Shown here: positions 19,943 to 27,680 of the stretch, piece after piece
How the letters are laid out: each line of letters starts with the position of its first letter
Numbering within the stretch: position 1 is the stretch's first letter
NCBI GenBank assembly: GCA_003133545.1
Contig: PKYA01000122.1
Coordinates: forward strand, 9,942 to 57,766
Length of the DNA: 47,825 nt
Direction of reading: 5' to 3'
Source of the DNA: Acidimicrobiaceae bacterium
Lineage (GTDB): Bacteria > Actinomycetota > Acidimicrobiia > Acidimicrobiales > RAAP-2
Position numbers and translations under genes: made by a program
The notes under the pieces: model-generated
Seen by the model: only the letters and a program-made list of their open reading frames with translations
Told to the model about the DNA's origin: nothing
Database searches by the model: none

Positions 19943-20644
19943 ATGCCCGACACAGCGCCCGCCGGCACCCCGAGACGCGACGCCGGCCGCCCCGGGACGC
20001 TGCGCATCGCCCCGTCGGTGCTCTCGGCCGACTTCGGCGCCCTGGCCGAGCAGGTGGGGGAGGTGGCCGCGTCGGCGGACTGGTTGCACGTCGACGTCAT
20101 GGACGGGCATTTCGTGCCCAACCTCACCATCGGGCCGCCGGTCGTGGCCTCCCTCCGGCGGCACACCCCCCTGTTCTTCGACTGCCATCTGATGATGACG
20201 AATCCGGGCGACTACCTGTCGGACTTCGCCGACGCCGGGGCCGACGGCTGCACGGTGCATGTGGAGATAGGCGGCACGGCCGCGTTGCTGGACCAGATGC
20301 GCCAGCTCGGGTTGCGCGCCGGCCTGGCGCTCAACCCGGACACCCCCTTCGAGGCTGTCGCCCCCTTCCTCAACGACGTGGACCTGGTGCTCTGCATGAC
20401 GGTGTTCCCGGGGTTCGGCGGCCAGTCCTTCATGGCCGAGGTCCTGGACAAGGTGCGCCAGGTCCGCCAGGCCGTCGACGCCGGCTCGCTCGCCCTCGAC
20501 ATAGAGGTGGACGGGGGCATCGACGCCGAGACCGCGCCGCGGGCGGCCGAGGCCGGGGCCAATGTCTTCGTGGCGGGGAGCGCCATTTTCAGCCACCCCC
20601 GACCGTGGGAGGCGGCCGAGCGCATCAGGGCGTCGATCGCCTGA
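19943..20644 (+). CDS. rpe: Ribulose-phosphate 3-epimerase
   Basis: Rpe interconverts ribulose 5-phosphate and xylulose 5-phosphate in the pentose phosphate pathway. The 233-residue TIM barrel shows 'IAPSVLSADFGAL', 'LHVDVMDGHFVPNLTIGP' with metal ligands His and Asp, 'DCHLMM', 'VFPGFGGQSF' and 'EVDGGID'. The first 20 or so residues are extra compared with most relatives. ATG 19943 is 12 bases past the methyltransferase. In many Actinobacteria rpe is followed by ribD; here four accessory genes intervene. Confidence 0.96.
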   Translation: MPDTAPAGTPRRDAGRPGTLRIAPSVLSADFGALAEQVGEVAASADWLHVDVMDGHFVPNLTIGPPVVASLRRHTPLFFDCHLMMTNPGDYLSDFADAGADGCTVHVEIGGTAALLDQMRQLGLRAGLALNPDTPFEAVAPFLNDVDLVLCMTVFPGFGGQSFMAEVLDKVRQVRQAVDAGSLALDIEVDGGIDAETAPRAAEAGANVFVAGSAIFSHPRPWEAAERIRASIA

Positions 20645-20673
20645 TCCCGAGGATCTCCGGCCCGGCCAGCGGC

Positions 20674-20694
20674 CCGGCCAGCCCCCCTGGCCGG
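20674..20694 (+). terminator. GC-rich hairpin downstream of rpe (possible terminator)
   Basis: CCGGCCAG (20674-20681) pairs with CTGGCCGG (20687-20694) around a loop of five C. It lies 30 bases after the rpe stop. There is no T-run, so it could end transcription only in a non-canonical way, or merely protect the 3' end. Confidence 0.4.
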
Positions 20695-20888
20695 CCACCC
20701 GGCGGCCACCGCGGGATCGATGGCGCCCGTGTGAACACCACGTGAACGTCCCGTGAAGCGCGCCGGAAATGGCGCGGGAATCGACCGCGGCGGCGCGCCA
20801 AATTCGTCGGCAATACGGGTGCGATCAGGGCGGCAGTTCGGGTTCACCGGTCGCAGTGTTACAGGCGCGCGACAGCCCCTGTTTTCGA

Positions 20889-20917
20889 TTGCCTCCGGGG
20901 CGATCCTGCCTTAGGGT
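20889..20917 (+). promoter_or_regulatory. Promoter of the dioxygenase/ATP-grasp operon
   Basis: TTGCCT (-35, 20889-20894), a 17-base spacer and TAGGGT (-10, 20912-20917). Transcription would start near 20924, leaving a leader of about 23 bases that carries GGGGG (20936-20940) six bases before ATG 20947. Confidence 0.65.
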
Positions 20918-20931
20918 GACCCCAAAGTCAC
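20916..20931 (+). promoter_or_regulatory. Inverted repeat GTGAC-N6-GTCAC at the transcription start (candidate operator)
   Basis: GTGAC 20916-20920 and GTCAC 20927-20931 are exact inverted copies spaced by six bases. They overlap the -10 end and the expected start site. The geometry suits a dimeric repressor, although a short mRNA hairpin is also possible. Confidence 0.45.
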
Positions 20932-20946
20932 AGGCGGGGGACAGCG

Positions 20947-22179
20947 ATGTCACAGGGAGTGAGCCACGCCACGGGCGAGACGCGCGCGGCGGGTGAGACG
21001 TTGACGGCGGAGGCGTTGATGGTGCCGTACGTGGACCTGGTGTCGGATGCGGCCGAGCAGGCCCCGGCGGGATGCCCCATGGCCGCGGCACCCGACGAAG
21101 TGGCCGAGGACATCCTCTATTACTGGGACTATCTCCATCTCGATGCGCTGCTCAGCGCGCAGACCCCGAAGAGCGCGGAGCGTGGCGGGCTCGTCCACGA
21201 CGAGATCTTCTTCATCACGGTGCACCAGACCTACGAGCTGTGGTTCAAGCAGATTCTGGTGGAGCTCGACTCCGTGATGACGATCATGAGCGAGGAGACG
21301 GTGGCCGAGCGCGAGCTGCGGACCGTCTTGGCCCGGCTTCAGCGCATCAACGAGATACAGCGCCTCATGGTGGCCCAGATGGGCGTGCTGGAGACCTTGA
21401 CGCCGCTCGACTTCCTCGATTTCCGGGCCCTGCTCCTTCCCGCCTCGGGTTTCCAGAGCGTGCAGTTCCGCCTGATAGAGAACAAGTTCGGCCTGCTGGA
21501 ACGGGACCGCGTGAAGGTCGAGGGGCACAACTACGCCGCCACCCTCCGAGGGGACCACGCCGCGCTCGTCTCCATGTCCGAGCGGGCGCCGTCGTTGTTC
21601 GACTACGTCGAGCGCTGGTTGGCCCGGGCGCCGTTCCTGCACGCCGACGAGTTCGACTTCATCGCCCGCTACCGCCAGGCAGCCACGGAAATGCACGCGG
21701 CCGGACGGGCCAAGATCGCGGGGAATCAGAACCTGGACGCGCAAACCCGGGACACGCAGCTGGCGGCGTTCGAGCGGAGCCTCCGTAAGTTCGAAGCCGT
21801 GTTCGACAGGGAGACCTGGGAGGAGGACGTGCGGGAGGGCACACGGCGCTTCTCCCACGAAGCCTTCACGGCGGCCCTCTTCATAAACCTCTATCGGGAT
21901 GAGCCGATGCTGCACATGCCGTTTCTCATCTTGACGGCTCTGGTCGACATCGATGAACAGTTGACGCTGTGGCGCGAGCGGCACGCACTCATGGCCCACC
22001 GCATGCTGGGCCGGCTCACCGGCACCGCCGGCAGCGGCTACGCCTACCTGGACGAGACGGCCAAGCGCTACACGCCGTTCAAGGACCTCTTCGACGTGTC
22101 CACCTACCTCCTGCCGCACTCGGCCCTCCCTCCGTTGCCGAGCGCGCTGTTCGACCGTCGCGAGCTCGCGCTCTTGTAG
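20947..22179 (+). CDS. Tryptophan 2,3-dioxygenase family protein
   Basis: The family opens the indole ring of tryptophan with O2 and haem, giving N-formylkynurenine. This 410-residue protein is closer in length to animal enzymes (about 406) than to the usual bacterial ones (about 280-300). Key residues are in place: Phe89 and His93 in 'FFITVHQTYELWFKQIL', Arg175 in 'GFQSVQFRLIENK', the proximal haem ligand His346 in 'LWRERHALMAHRMLG', and Thr360 in the 'TGTAGSGY' loop, which is about one residue shorter than the usual 'GTGGSSGY'. The first 50 residues are extra. ATG 20947 has a good site and promoter. The stop overlaps the start of an ATP-grasp ligase. No kynurenine formamidase or kynureninase is nearby, so a plain catabolic role is not indicated. 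Substrate is inferred. Confidence 0.85.
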   Translation: MSQGVSHATGETRAAGETLTAEALMVPYVDLVSDAAEQAPAGCPMAAAPDEVAEDILYYWDYLHLDALLSAQTPKSAERGGLVHDEIFFITVHQTYELWFKQILVELDSVMTIMSEETVAERELRTVLARLQRINEIQRLMVAQMGVLETLTPLDFLDFRALLLPASGFQSVQFRLIENKFGLLERDRVKVEGHNYAATLRGDHAALVSMSERAPSLFDYVERWLARAPFLHADEFDFIARYRQAATEMHAAGRAKIAGNQNLDAQTRDTQLAAFERSLRKFEAVFDRETWEEDVREGTRRFSHEAFTAALFINLYRDEPMLHMPFLILTALVDIDEQLTLWRERHALMAHRMLGRLTGTAGSGYAYLDETAKRYTPFKDLFDVSTYLLPHSALPPLPSALFDRRELALL

Positions 22180-23465
22180 TGCACAGCCTGCCCGAGACCC
22201 GCGACGACGCGGGAGAGCATCGCCCGCTCTTGGCCATCGTCTACGGAGACGGGTCGACGTCGGCGATGGTGCTCGCGGAGGCGGCCGCTCCCGTGTGCGA
22301 CATCGTGTGGGTGGTCGACTCGGACCGCACGAGCCAGAAGTGGATGCTCCGCCTGGTGCGCAAGTTGGGCCAGACGCTCGATATCGCGTCCATGTCAGAG
22401 GAGGAAGCGGCCGCGGCGCTCGGGTTGTTGCGACCCGACGGCATCGTCGCCTACGGCGAAGTACAGCTCGAAACCGCATCGGTCCTGGCGACGCGGCTGG
22501 GACTCGACTACCACAACCCCACCGTCGCCGGTCGTCTGCGCGACAAGGTGCGCCAGCGCCAGGCGCTGGCCGACGGCGGACTGCCGGTGCCGCGGTGCGT
22601 CGTCGTGCCGTCGCCGGCCCGCGAGGACGAGATCGACGCCCTGATCGACGGCGTCACCTTCCCGGTGGTGCTCAAGCCCCGCCACGGCGCGGCCAGCCGG
22701 GAGACCCACCTGGTCACCGACGGCGTGCACCTGCGGAAGCTCATCGACGAGCTGCCGAGCGGCGGCGCCGAGCCGTTCATGGTCGTCGAGGAGTACATGG
22801 CCGGCGCGACGCCTCCGCCCAGCCCGATGTTCTACGACTACGTCTCGGTCGAGAGCGTCGTCGCCCGGGGGCAGATCAGCCATGTGGCGGTGACGGGCCG
22901 GCTCCACCCGGCCGAGCCGTTCCGGGAGACGGGACTGGTCGTCCCGAGCGACTACCCCCCCTCGGTCGTGGCCGACGTGCTGCACGTGGCCAGCGAGGCC
23001 ATAGAAGCCCTCGGCGTCCGTACCGGCTGCCTGCACACCGAGATCAAGATGACCGACAAGGGCCTGCGTGTCCTCGAGGTCAACGGTCGCCTCGGCGGCT
23101 TCGTGCCCGAGGTGGTCGGCCGGGCCGCCCCCGGCGTCAACCTCTACGAGATCTCCCAGCGGGTGGCGGTGGGCGAGCAGGTGACCTTCGACGGGCCGGT
23201 CCCCACGGAGCATGTGGGCTACGTCGTAGTCCGCCAACCCCCGCAGTGGGCGCGGCGGGTGACCGGGGTCGAAGGGCTCGACCGCGTCGCCTCCTACCCC
23301 GGTGTGGATGCGGTGTCGCTCGCGCGGCCACCGGGCGAAGAGGTCGACTGGCGGCGCGGCAGCCATGAATACGTCTTCTCCGTGCTGGGCGCGGCGGCGG
23401 ACTACGAGGGCGTGCAGGCGCTGGAGGAATTCATCGACAACGAAGTCACGGTTTCCTACGAGTAG
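22179..23465 (+). CDS. ATP-grasp ligase of unknown substrate, coupled to the dioxygenase
   Basis: This 428-residue protein resembles carboxylate-amine ligases such as L-amino-acid ligases. After an N-terminal Rossmann-like part, the ATP-grasp core shows 'FPVVLKPRHGAAS' with Lys166, the adenine-site 'MVVEEYMAG' with Glu204/205, and metal ligands Glu288 ('HTEIK') and Glu300/Asn302 ('VLEVNGRLGG'). The 'NGRLGGFVPEVV' run is typical of peptide-bond-forming family members. GTG 22179 shares its first base with the TAG of the dioxygenase gene, so the pair is almost certainly co-translated. Working together, they could form and then conjugate a tryptophan-derived acid. That product is an inference and no named pathway fits. 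Confidence 0.8.
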   Translation: MHSLPETRDDAGEHRPLLAIVYGDGSTSAMVLAEAAAPVCDIVWVVDSDRTSQKWMLRLVRKLGQTLDIASMSEEEAAAALGLLRPDGIVAYGEVQLETASVLATRLGLDYHNPTVAGRLRDKVRQRQALADGGLPVPRCVVVPSPAREDEIDALIDGVTFPVVLKPRHGAASRETHLVTDGVHLRKLIDELPSGGAEPFMVVEEYMAGATPPPSPMFYDYVSVESVVARGQISHVAVTGRLHPAEPFRETGLVVPSDYPPSVVADVLHVASEAIEALGVRTGCLHTEIKMTDKGLRVLEVNGRLGGFVPEVVGRAAPGVNLYEISQRVAVGEQVTFDGPVPTEHVGYVVVRQPPQWARRVTGVEGLDRVASYPGVDAVSLARPPGEEVDWRRGSHEYVFSVLGAAADYEGVQALEEFIDNEVTVSYE

Positions 23466-23525
23466 GCGAACGCGCCCCGAACGTCATCGGACTGAGGTGT
23501 CTTCGGTGACCGGTGCGAATGATGT

Positions 23526-23531
23526 GATACT
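23526..23531 (+). promoter_or_regulatory. Leaderless-type -10 box of the FAD oxidoreductase gene
   Basis: GATACT ends six bases before GTG 23538. A weak TTCGGT (23502-23507) lies 18 bases upstream. This suggests the phosphonate pair has its own transcript. Confidence 0.5.
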
Positions 23532-23537
23532 GCGCCC

Positions 23538-24647
23538 GTGAAGCGAGCCGTTGTGGCCGGAGCGGGAGTGCTCGGAACCTGGCACGCGCTCGAGCTGTGC
23601 CGCGCCGGGTATGCCGTGCAGCACCTCGAGGCCAATGCCGCCCCTCAGGGGGCGTCGGTGCGCAACTTCGGCCTCCTCTGGGTGAGCGGACGTCGTTCGG
23701 GCGCCGAGCTCGATGCTGCACAGCGCGCCCGGCACCGCTGGGAAGAGGTCGGGAACGACATCGCCGGGATCGGGTTCCGGGCGACGGGTTCGTTGACGGT
23801 GGCGTGCACCCCCGGCGAACGCAAGGTGATGGAGGAGTTCGCCGCCCACGCCGATGCCGCGGCCCGCGGCATCACCTACGTCGAGCCCGAAGAACTGCGC
23901 GCGCGGAACCCCGCGGTGCAAGGGGACGTCACCGGCGCCCTGCACTGCGTGCACGACGCGGTGGTCGAGCCCCGCCGCGCTCTCGGCGCACTGCGCGACT
24001 ATCTCTCGGCGCGAGGCTCCTACACCTACCACCCCGGTCGCACTGTCGTCGGCATAGAGGAACGCGCCCTCATCGACGTGACGGGCACCCGCTGGGAAGC
24101 CGATCTGGTCGTTGTGGCCACCGGGTCGGCCTTCGACAGCCTCCCGGGCACCGAGCGGGTGGCGGCGCGCCTGCGCCGGGTGCGCCTCCAGATGCTCGAG
24201 ACCGAGCGGTTCGCCCGGACCGTCACCACGGCCCTGGCCGATGCCGACACCTTGCGCTACTACCCGGCCTATGCAGTGGTCCCGCTGGATGCCCTCGGCG
24301 CGCAGGGGCCGGTGGCGGCGGTCCATCACCTGCAGCTGCTTTTGGTCCAGCGGGCCGACGGCGGGCTCACCATCGGCGACACCCACGCCTACGACGAGCC
24401 GTTCGACTTCGCGTTGGACGAGCAGCCCTCCACCGAACTGCTGGCCCGCGCCGAGAGGCTGCTGGGCGTCCCCCTGCCCCCCGTCGCCCGCCGGTGGGAG
24501 GGCGTGTACGCCCAGTGCATTGACGGCGACGTGTGCGCACGGGAGGAACTGAGCCCCGGCGTATGGATGGTCACCGGGCCGGGGGGCCGGGGCATGACCT
24601 GCGCGCCGGCCATCGCGGCCGACACGTTGCGGCTCGCGGGCGCATGA
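23538..24647 (+). CDS. FAD-dependent amine oxidoreductase of the aminophosphonate type (TIGR03364/PbfD-like)
   Basis: This 369-residue DAO-family flavoprotein begins with the dinucleotide motif 'GAGVLG' (residues 8-13). The 'GASVRNFGLLWVSGR' segment near residues 35-50 and the C-terminal 'MVTGPGGRGMTCAPAIA' are typical of the FAD oxidoreductase family found next to phosphonatase-like HAD enzymes. Characterised relatives (PbfD) oxidatively remove the amine from 2-aminoethylphosphonate derivatives such as N-methyl or 1-hydroxy forms, giving phosphonoacetaldehyde-type products. The next gene is exactly such a HAD enzyme, overlapping by ATGA, which strongly supports the call. No phosphonate transporter is present in the window. 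Exact substrate is unknown. Confidence 0.85.
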   Translation: MKRAVVAGAGVLGTWHALELCRAGYAVQHLEANAAPQGASVRNFGLLWVSGRRSGAELDAAQRARHRWEEVGNDIAGIGFRATGSLTVACTPGERKVMEEFAAHADAAARGITYVEPEELRARNPAVQGDVTGALHCVHDAVVEPRRALGALRDYLSARGSYTYHPGRTVVGIEERALIDVTGTRWEADLVVVATGSAFDSLPGTERVAARLRRVRLQMLETERFARTVTTALADADTLRYYPAYAVVPLDALGAQGPVAAVHHLQLLLVQRADGGLTIGDTHAYDEPFDFALDEQPSTELLARAERLLGVPLPPVARRWEGVYAQCIDGDVCAREELSPGVWMVTGPGGRGMTCAPAIAADTLRLAGA

Positions 24648-25321
24648 TCGGCTCCTTCGCATTGGTCGTCCTCGACATGGCCGGGACCACCGTCCGTGAC
24701 GACGGCGCCGTGGACGAGGCGTTCACGGCGGCCCTCACGTCGGCCGGCGTCGCGCCGGGCAGCCCGCGCTTCGATGCCGCGCGCGTCTACGTGCGCGACA
24801 CGATGGGCCAGTCCAAGTCCGACGTCTTTGCGGCGCTGCTGGGGCCCGAAGAGGCGGGGCAGGCCACGGAGGACTTCGCGGGCGCCTACGAGCGCATCGT
24901 GGCCGAAGGGCGGGTGGCGCCGATCGACGGGGCCCTCGAGGTGTTCCGCACGCTGCGCGCCCACGGAGTCGGGGTCTGCCTGACCACCGGGTTCGCCCCG
25001 CGCACCCGTGACGCGTTGCTGGCGGCGCTGGGCTGGGGCGGCGAGATCGACCTGGCGCTCTCCCCGGCCGACTGCGGCCGCGGCCGACCGGAGCCCGACA
25101 TGATCTTCGGCGCCATGAAGGGCCTCGGCGTCGCCGACGCCGGGGCGGTGGCGGTGGTGGGGGACACCGTCAGCGACCTCGAAGCCGGGACCCGTGCCGG
25201 GGCCCGGGCCGTCGTGGGCGTGCTCAGCGGGGCCCACGACAGGGCCACCCTGCAAAGCGCGCCGCACACCGATCTCATCGACGACGTGACACAGCTGATG
25301 GGAGTTCTGACCCGCTCCTGA
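24644..25321 (+). CDS. Phosphonatase-like HAD hydrolase (PhnX-like, TIGR03351 type)
   Basis: The family cleaves the C-P bond of phosphonoacetaldehyde-like substrates. In this 225-residue protein the nucleophile motif is 'LDMAGTTV' with Asp11 (the DxAGT variant that marks phosphonatases). The cap-domain 'MGQSK' places Lys58 where PhnX has its Schiff-base lysine ('MGLLK'). 'GRGRPEPDMIF' has arginine in place of the general HAD lysine, and 'VVGDTVSDLEAG' supplies the magnesium-site aspartates. ATG 24644 overlaps the stop of the FAD oxidase. PhnW transaminase is absent, so the oxidase probably supplies the aldehyde. Confidence 0.87.
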   Translation: MIGSFALVVLDMAGTTVRDDGAVDEAFTAALTSAGVAPGSPRFDAARVYVRDTMGQSKSDVFAALLGPEEAGQATEDFAGAYERIVAEGRVAPIDGALEVFRTLRAHGVGVCLTTGFAPRTRDALLAALGWGGEIDLALSPADCGRGRPEPDMIFGAMKGLGVADAGAVAVVGDTVSDLEAGTRAGARAVVGVLSGAHDRATLQSAPHTDLIDDVTQLMGVLTRS

Positions 25322-25342
25322 CCTGCACTTGTCGACAGAAAC

Positions 25343-25356
25343 TGTAACGTGTTCTA
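25343..25356 (+). promoter_or_regulatory. Palindrome TnnAACnnGTTnnA upstream of ribD (candidate TetR-type operator)
   Basis: TGTAACGTGTTCTA matches the form TnnAACnnGTTnnA recognised by KstR-like TetR regulators in Actinobacteria. It overlaps possible -10 boxes (TAACGT 25345-25350, TATTAT 25355-25360) in an AT-richer patch about 80 bases before ribD. Only the match is seen; the regulator is unknown. Confidence 0.35.
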
Positions 25357-25436
25357 TTATTGAGGAGCGGGCGCGCACTCCTACGCCGGAACGGACAACA
25401 ACCAGCCAGATCGGCCCGCCAGATCGGACAGGACCC

Positions 25437-26444
25437 ATGGACGCAGCCACGCTGAGCGATGCGCAATGCATGGACCGGGCCTTGGCCATGGGGGAGTCGG
25501 TGCGGGGGACGACGGCACCCAATCCGTGGGTGGGCTGCGTCGTGGTGTCGGCGGAGAACCCGGCCCAGCTGTTCGAGGGGGCGACCGCGGCGCCCGGTGG
25601 CCCCCATGCCGAGATCACGGCACTCGCCCGGGCCGGCGAAGGGCCCGCCCGGGGGTCGACACTGTTCACCACCCTGGAGCCGTGCGCCCACCATGGGAGG
25701 ACGCCGCCCTGCACCGACGCCATCATCGCGGCGGGCGTCGCCCGCGTGGTCATCGGCGTAGAGGACCCCGACCCCGCCGTGGCCGGGCAGGGGATCGCGG
25801 CCCTGCGCGCCGCCGGGATAGCGGTGACCGTGGGCACGGCGGCCGACGCGGTCACCGAGCAGCTCGCCCCCTACCTCAAGCACCGCACCACCGGGCAGCC
25901 GTGGGTGGTGCTCAAGCTGGCCGCCAGCCTCGACGGGCGCACCGCGGCCCCGGACGGCACCAGCCGCTGGATCACCGGCGAGGAGGCGCGCCGCGACGTC
26001 CACCGCCTGCGGGCGCGTTCGGACGCCGTTTTGGTGGGCGCCGGCACGGTGCGGGCCGACGATCCCGAGTTGACGGTTCGTCTGGGTGACGGGCCGGCTC
26101 CCCGGCAGCCACTGCGGGTGGTGCTCGGGACGGTCCCGCCAGGGGCGCGGGTCCAGCCCGCCCTCGAGCTGTCGGGCCCGCTGGGGGAGGTGCTCAGCGA
26201 ACTGGGCCGCCGTGGGGTCCTGCAATTGCTGGTGGAGGGGGGCGCCTCGGTGGCCCACGCCTTCCACGCCGCCGGACTGGTCGACCGCTACGTGATCTAT
26301 CTCGCACCGGCTCTTTTCGGGGGCGATGATGGCCGGCCGCTTTTCGCCGGGCCGGGAGCTGGCACAATTGCAGATATGTGGAGAGGGAGGCTGGTCTCGG
26401 TGGAACAGCTGGGAGAGGATCTGCGAGTGGAGGTGGCGGCCTGA
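25437..26444 (+). CDS. ribD: Bifunctional riboflavin deaminase/reductase RibD
   Basis: RibD deaminates and reduces the pyrimidine intermediate of riboflavin synthesis. The 335-residue product has the zinc deaminase site in 'PHAEITAL' and 'EPCAHHGRTPPC' (residues about 52-85). The NADPH-dependent reductase half starts near 'VVLKLAASLDGRTA' and 'SRWITGEEARRDVH', and ends 'LLVEGGASVAHAF'. ATG 25437 fits the domain start; longer in-frame extension to TTG 25329 would run through the AT-rich promoter region. No FMN riboswitch is visible upstream. The stop overlaps the ribBA ATG. Confidence 0.95.
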   Translation: MDAATLSDAQCMDRALAMGESVRGTTAPNPWVGCVVVSAENPAQLFEGATAAPGGPHAEITALARAGEGPARGSTLFTTLEPCAHHGRTPPCTDAIIAAGVARVVIGVEDPDPAVAGQGIAALRAAGIAVTVGTAADAVTEQLAPYLKHRTTGQPWVVLKLAASLDGRTAAPDGTSRWITGEEARRDVHRLRARSDAVLVGAGTVRADDPELTVRLGDGPAPRQPLRVVLGTVPPGARVQPALELSGPLGEVLSELGRRGVLQLLVEGGASVAHAFHAAGLVDRYVIYLAPALFGGDDGRPLFAGPGAGTIADMWRGRLVSVEQLGEDLRVEVAA

Positions 26445-27664
26445 TGGGGTTCTCCGAGGTTCAGGAGGCCATCGACGCCATCGGGCGCCTGGGCATGGTC
26501 GTCGTGGTCGACGACGAGGACCGGGAGAACGAGGGGGACCTGGTGATGGCGGCCGAGGCGGCCACCCCGGAGAACATCGCCTTCTTCTTGGCGCACACTT
26601 CGGGGGTGATCTGCGTGCCCCTGCTGCCCGAGCGGGCGGACGCCCTGGACCTGCCGCTGATGGTGGTGGCCAACACTGAAGCGCAGCGCACGGCGTTCAC
26701 CGTGAGCGTCGACTTCCGGCATGGCACCACGACCGGGATCTCCGCCAGCGACCGCGCGTCGACCATCGGGGCCCTCATCGACCCCGACACCCGGCCGAGC
26801 GACCTGAACCGCCCCGGCCACATCTTCCCCTTGCGCTACCGGGCCGGCGGGGTCCTCAAGCGCGCCGGGCACACCGAGGCGACGGTCGACCTCAGCCGCG
26901 CCGCCGGCCTGTCCCCGGCCGGGGTGCTGTGCGAGATCGTCACCGACGACAAGTCCGAGATGGCGCGGCTCCCCGACCTGGAGCGGTTCGCCAAGAAGCA
27001 CGACCTGCCCATCATCTCGATCGCGGACTTGATCCGTTACCGCCGGCGCAACGAGAAGCTGGTGCGCCTGGTCTCCGAGGCGCGCATCCCCGCCCAGGAC
27101 GGCGAGTTCCGGGCCTATGTCTACGAGTCGGTGCTCGACGCCGAGCAGCACCTGGCCCTGGTCATGGGCGACGTCGCCGGCCACGAGGACGTGCTGGTCC
27201 GGGTGCACTCCGAATGCCTCACCGGCGACGTCTTCGGATCGCTGCGCTGCGACTGCGGGCCGCAGCTGCGTGCGTCGCTCGAGCGGATAGAGGACGAGGG
27301 GCGCGGCGTGCTGATCTACCTGCGCGGGCACGAGGGACGCGGCATCGGGCTCGGCCACAAGATTCGGGCCTACCAGCTGCAAGAAGAGGGGCACGACACG
27401 GTCGATGCCAATCTGCAGCAAGGACTGCCGGTCGACAGCCGCGAGTACGGCATCGGGGCACAGATGCTGGTCGACCTGGGTGTGACCACCATGCGGCTCA
27501 TGACCAACAACCCGGCCAAGTACGGCGGGCTCGAGGGGTTCGGGCTCGACATCACCGAGCGCATCCCGTTGCAGCTGTCGGCCAACCCGGAGAACATCGC
27601 CTACCTCAGGACGAAGCGCGAGCGCATGGGCCACATCTTGCACGGGCTCGACGACGTCTTGTGA
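26444..27664 (+). CDS. ribBA: Bifunctional 3,4-dihydroxy-2-butanone 4-phosphate synthase / GTP cyclohydrolase II
   Basis: RibBA starts both branches of riboflavin synthesis. The 406-residue product has the RibB half first, with 'VVVDDEDRENEGDLVMAAE' (residues about 18-36), 'HGTTTGISASDR' and 'GHIFPLRYR'. The RibA half follows from about residue 205: the zinc cysteines are in 'ECLTGDVFGSLRCDCG', the substrate loop is 'YLRGHEGRGIGL', and 'DSREYGIGAQ' is typical of the C-terminus. ATG 26444 shares one base with the ribD TGA. Riboflavin synthase (ribE), commonly between ribD and ribBA, is absent here. Confidence 0.97.
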   Translation: MGFSEVQEAIDAIGRLGMVVVVDDEDRENEGDLVMAAEAATPENIAFFLAHTSGVICVPLLPERADALDLPLMVVANTEAQRTAFTVSVDFRHGTTTGISASDRASTIGALIDPDTRPSDLNRPGHIFPLRYRAGGVLKRAGHTEATVDLSRAAGLSPAGVLCEIVTDDKSEMARLPDLERFAKKHDLPIISIADLIRYRRRNEKLVRLVSEARIPAQDGEFRAYVYESVLDAEQHLALVMGDVAGHEDVLVRVHSECLTGDVFGSLRCDCGPQLRASLERIEDEGRGVLIYLRGHEGRGIGLGHKIRAYQLQEEGHDTVDANLQQGLPVDSREYGIGAQMLVDLGVTTMRLMTNNPAKYGGLEGFGLDITERIPLQLSANPENIAYLRTKRERMGHILHGLDDVL

Positions 27665-27680
27665 GCGGCGCCGGGATCTG

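Larger units (their letters stand above)
20645..20946 (+). other. Intergenic region between rpe and the dioxygenase gene
   Basis: About 300 bases without a convincing gene. It contains a GC-rich hairpin just after rpe (20674-20694), an unassigned middle stretch, and a well-formed promoter with an inverted repeat at the right end. Confidence 0.7.

Noticed and set aside
25321-25436. FMN riboswitch before ribD
   Set aside because: The leader lacks the conserved FMN-element core and is too short for the six-helix fold.
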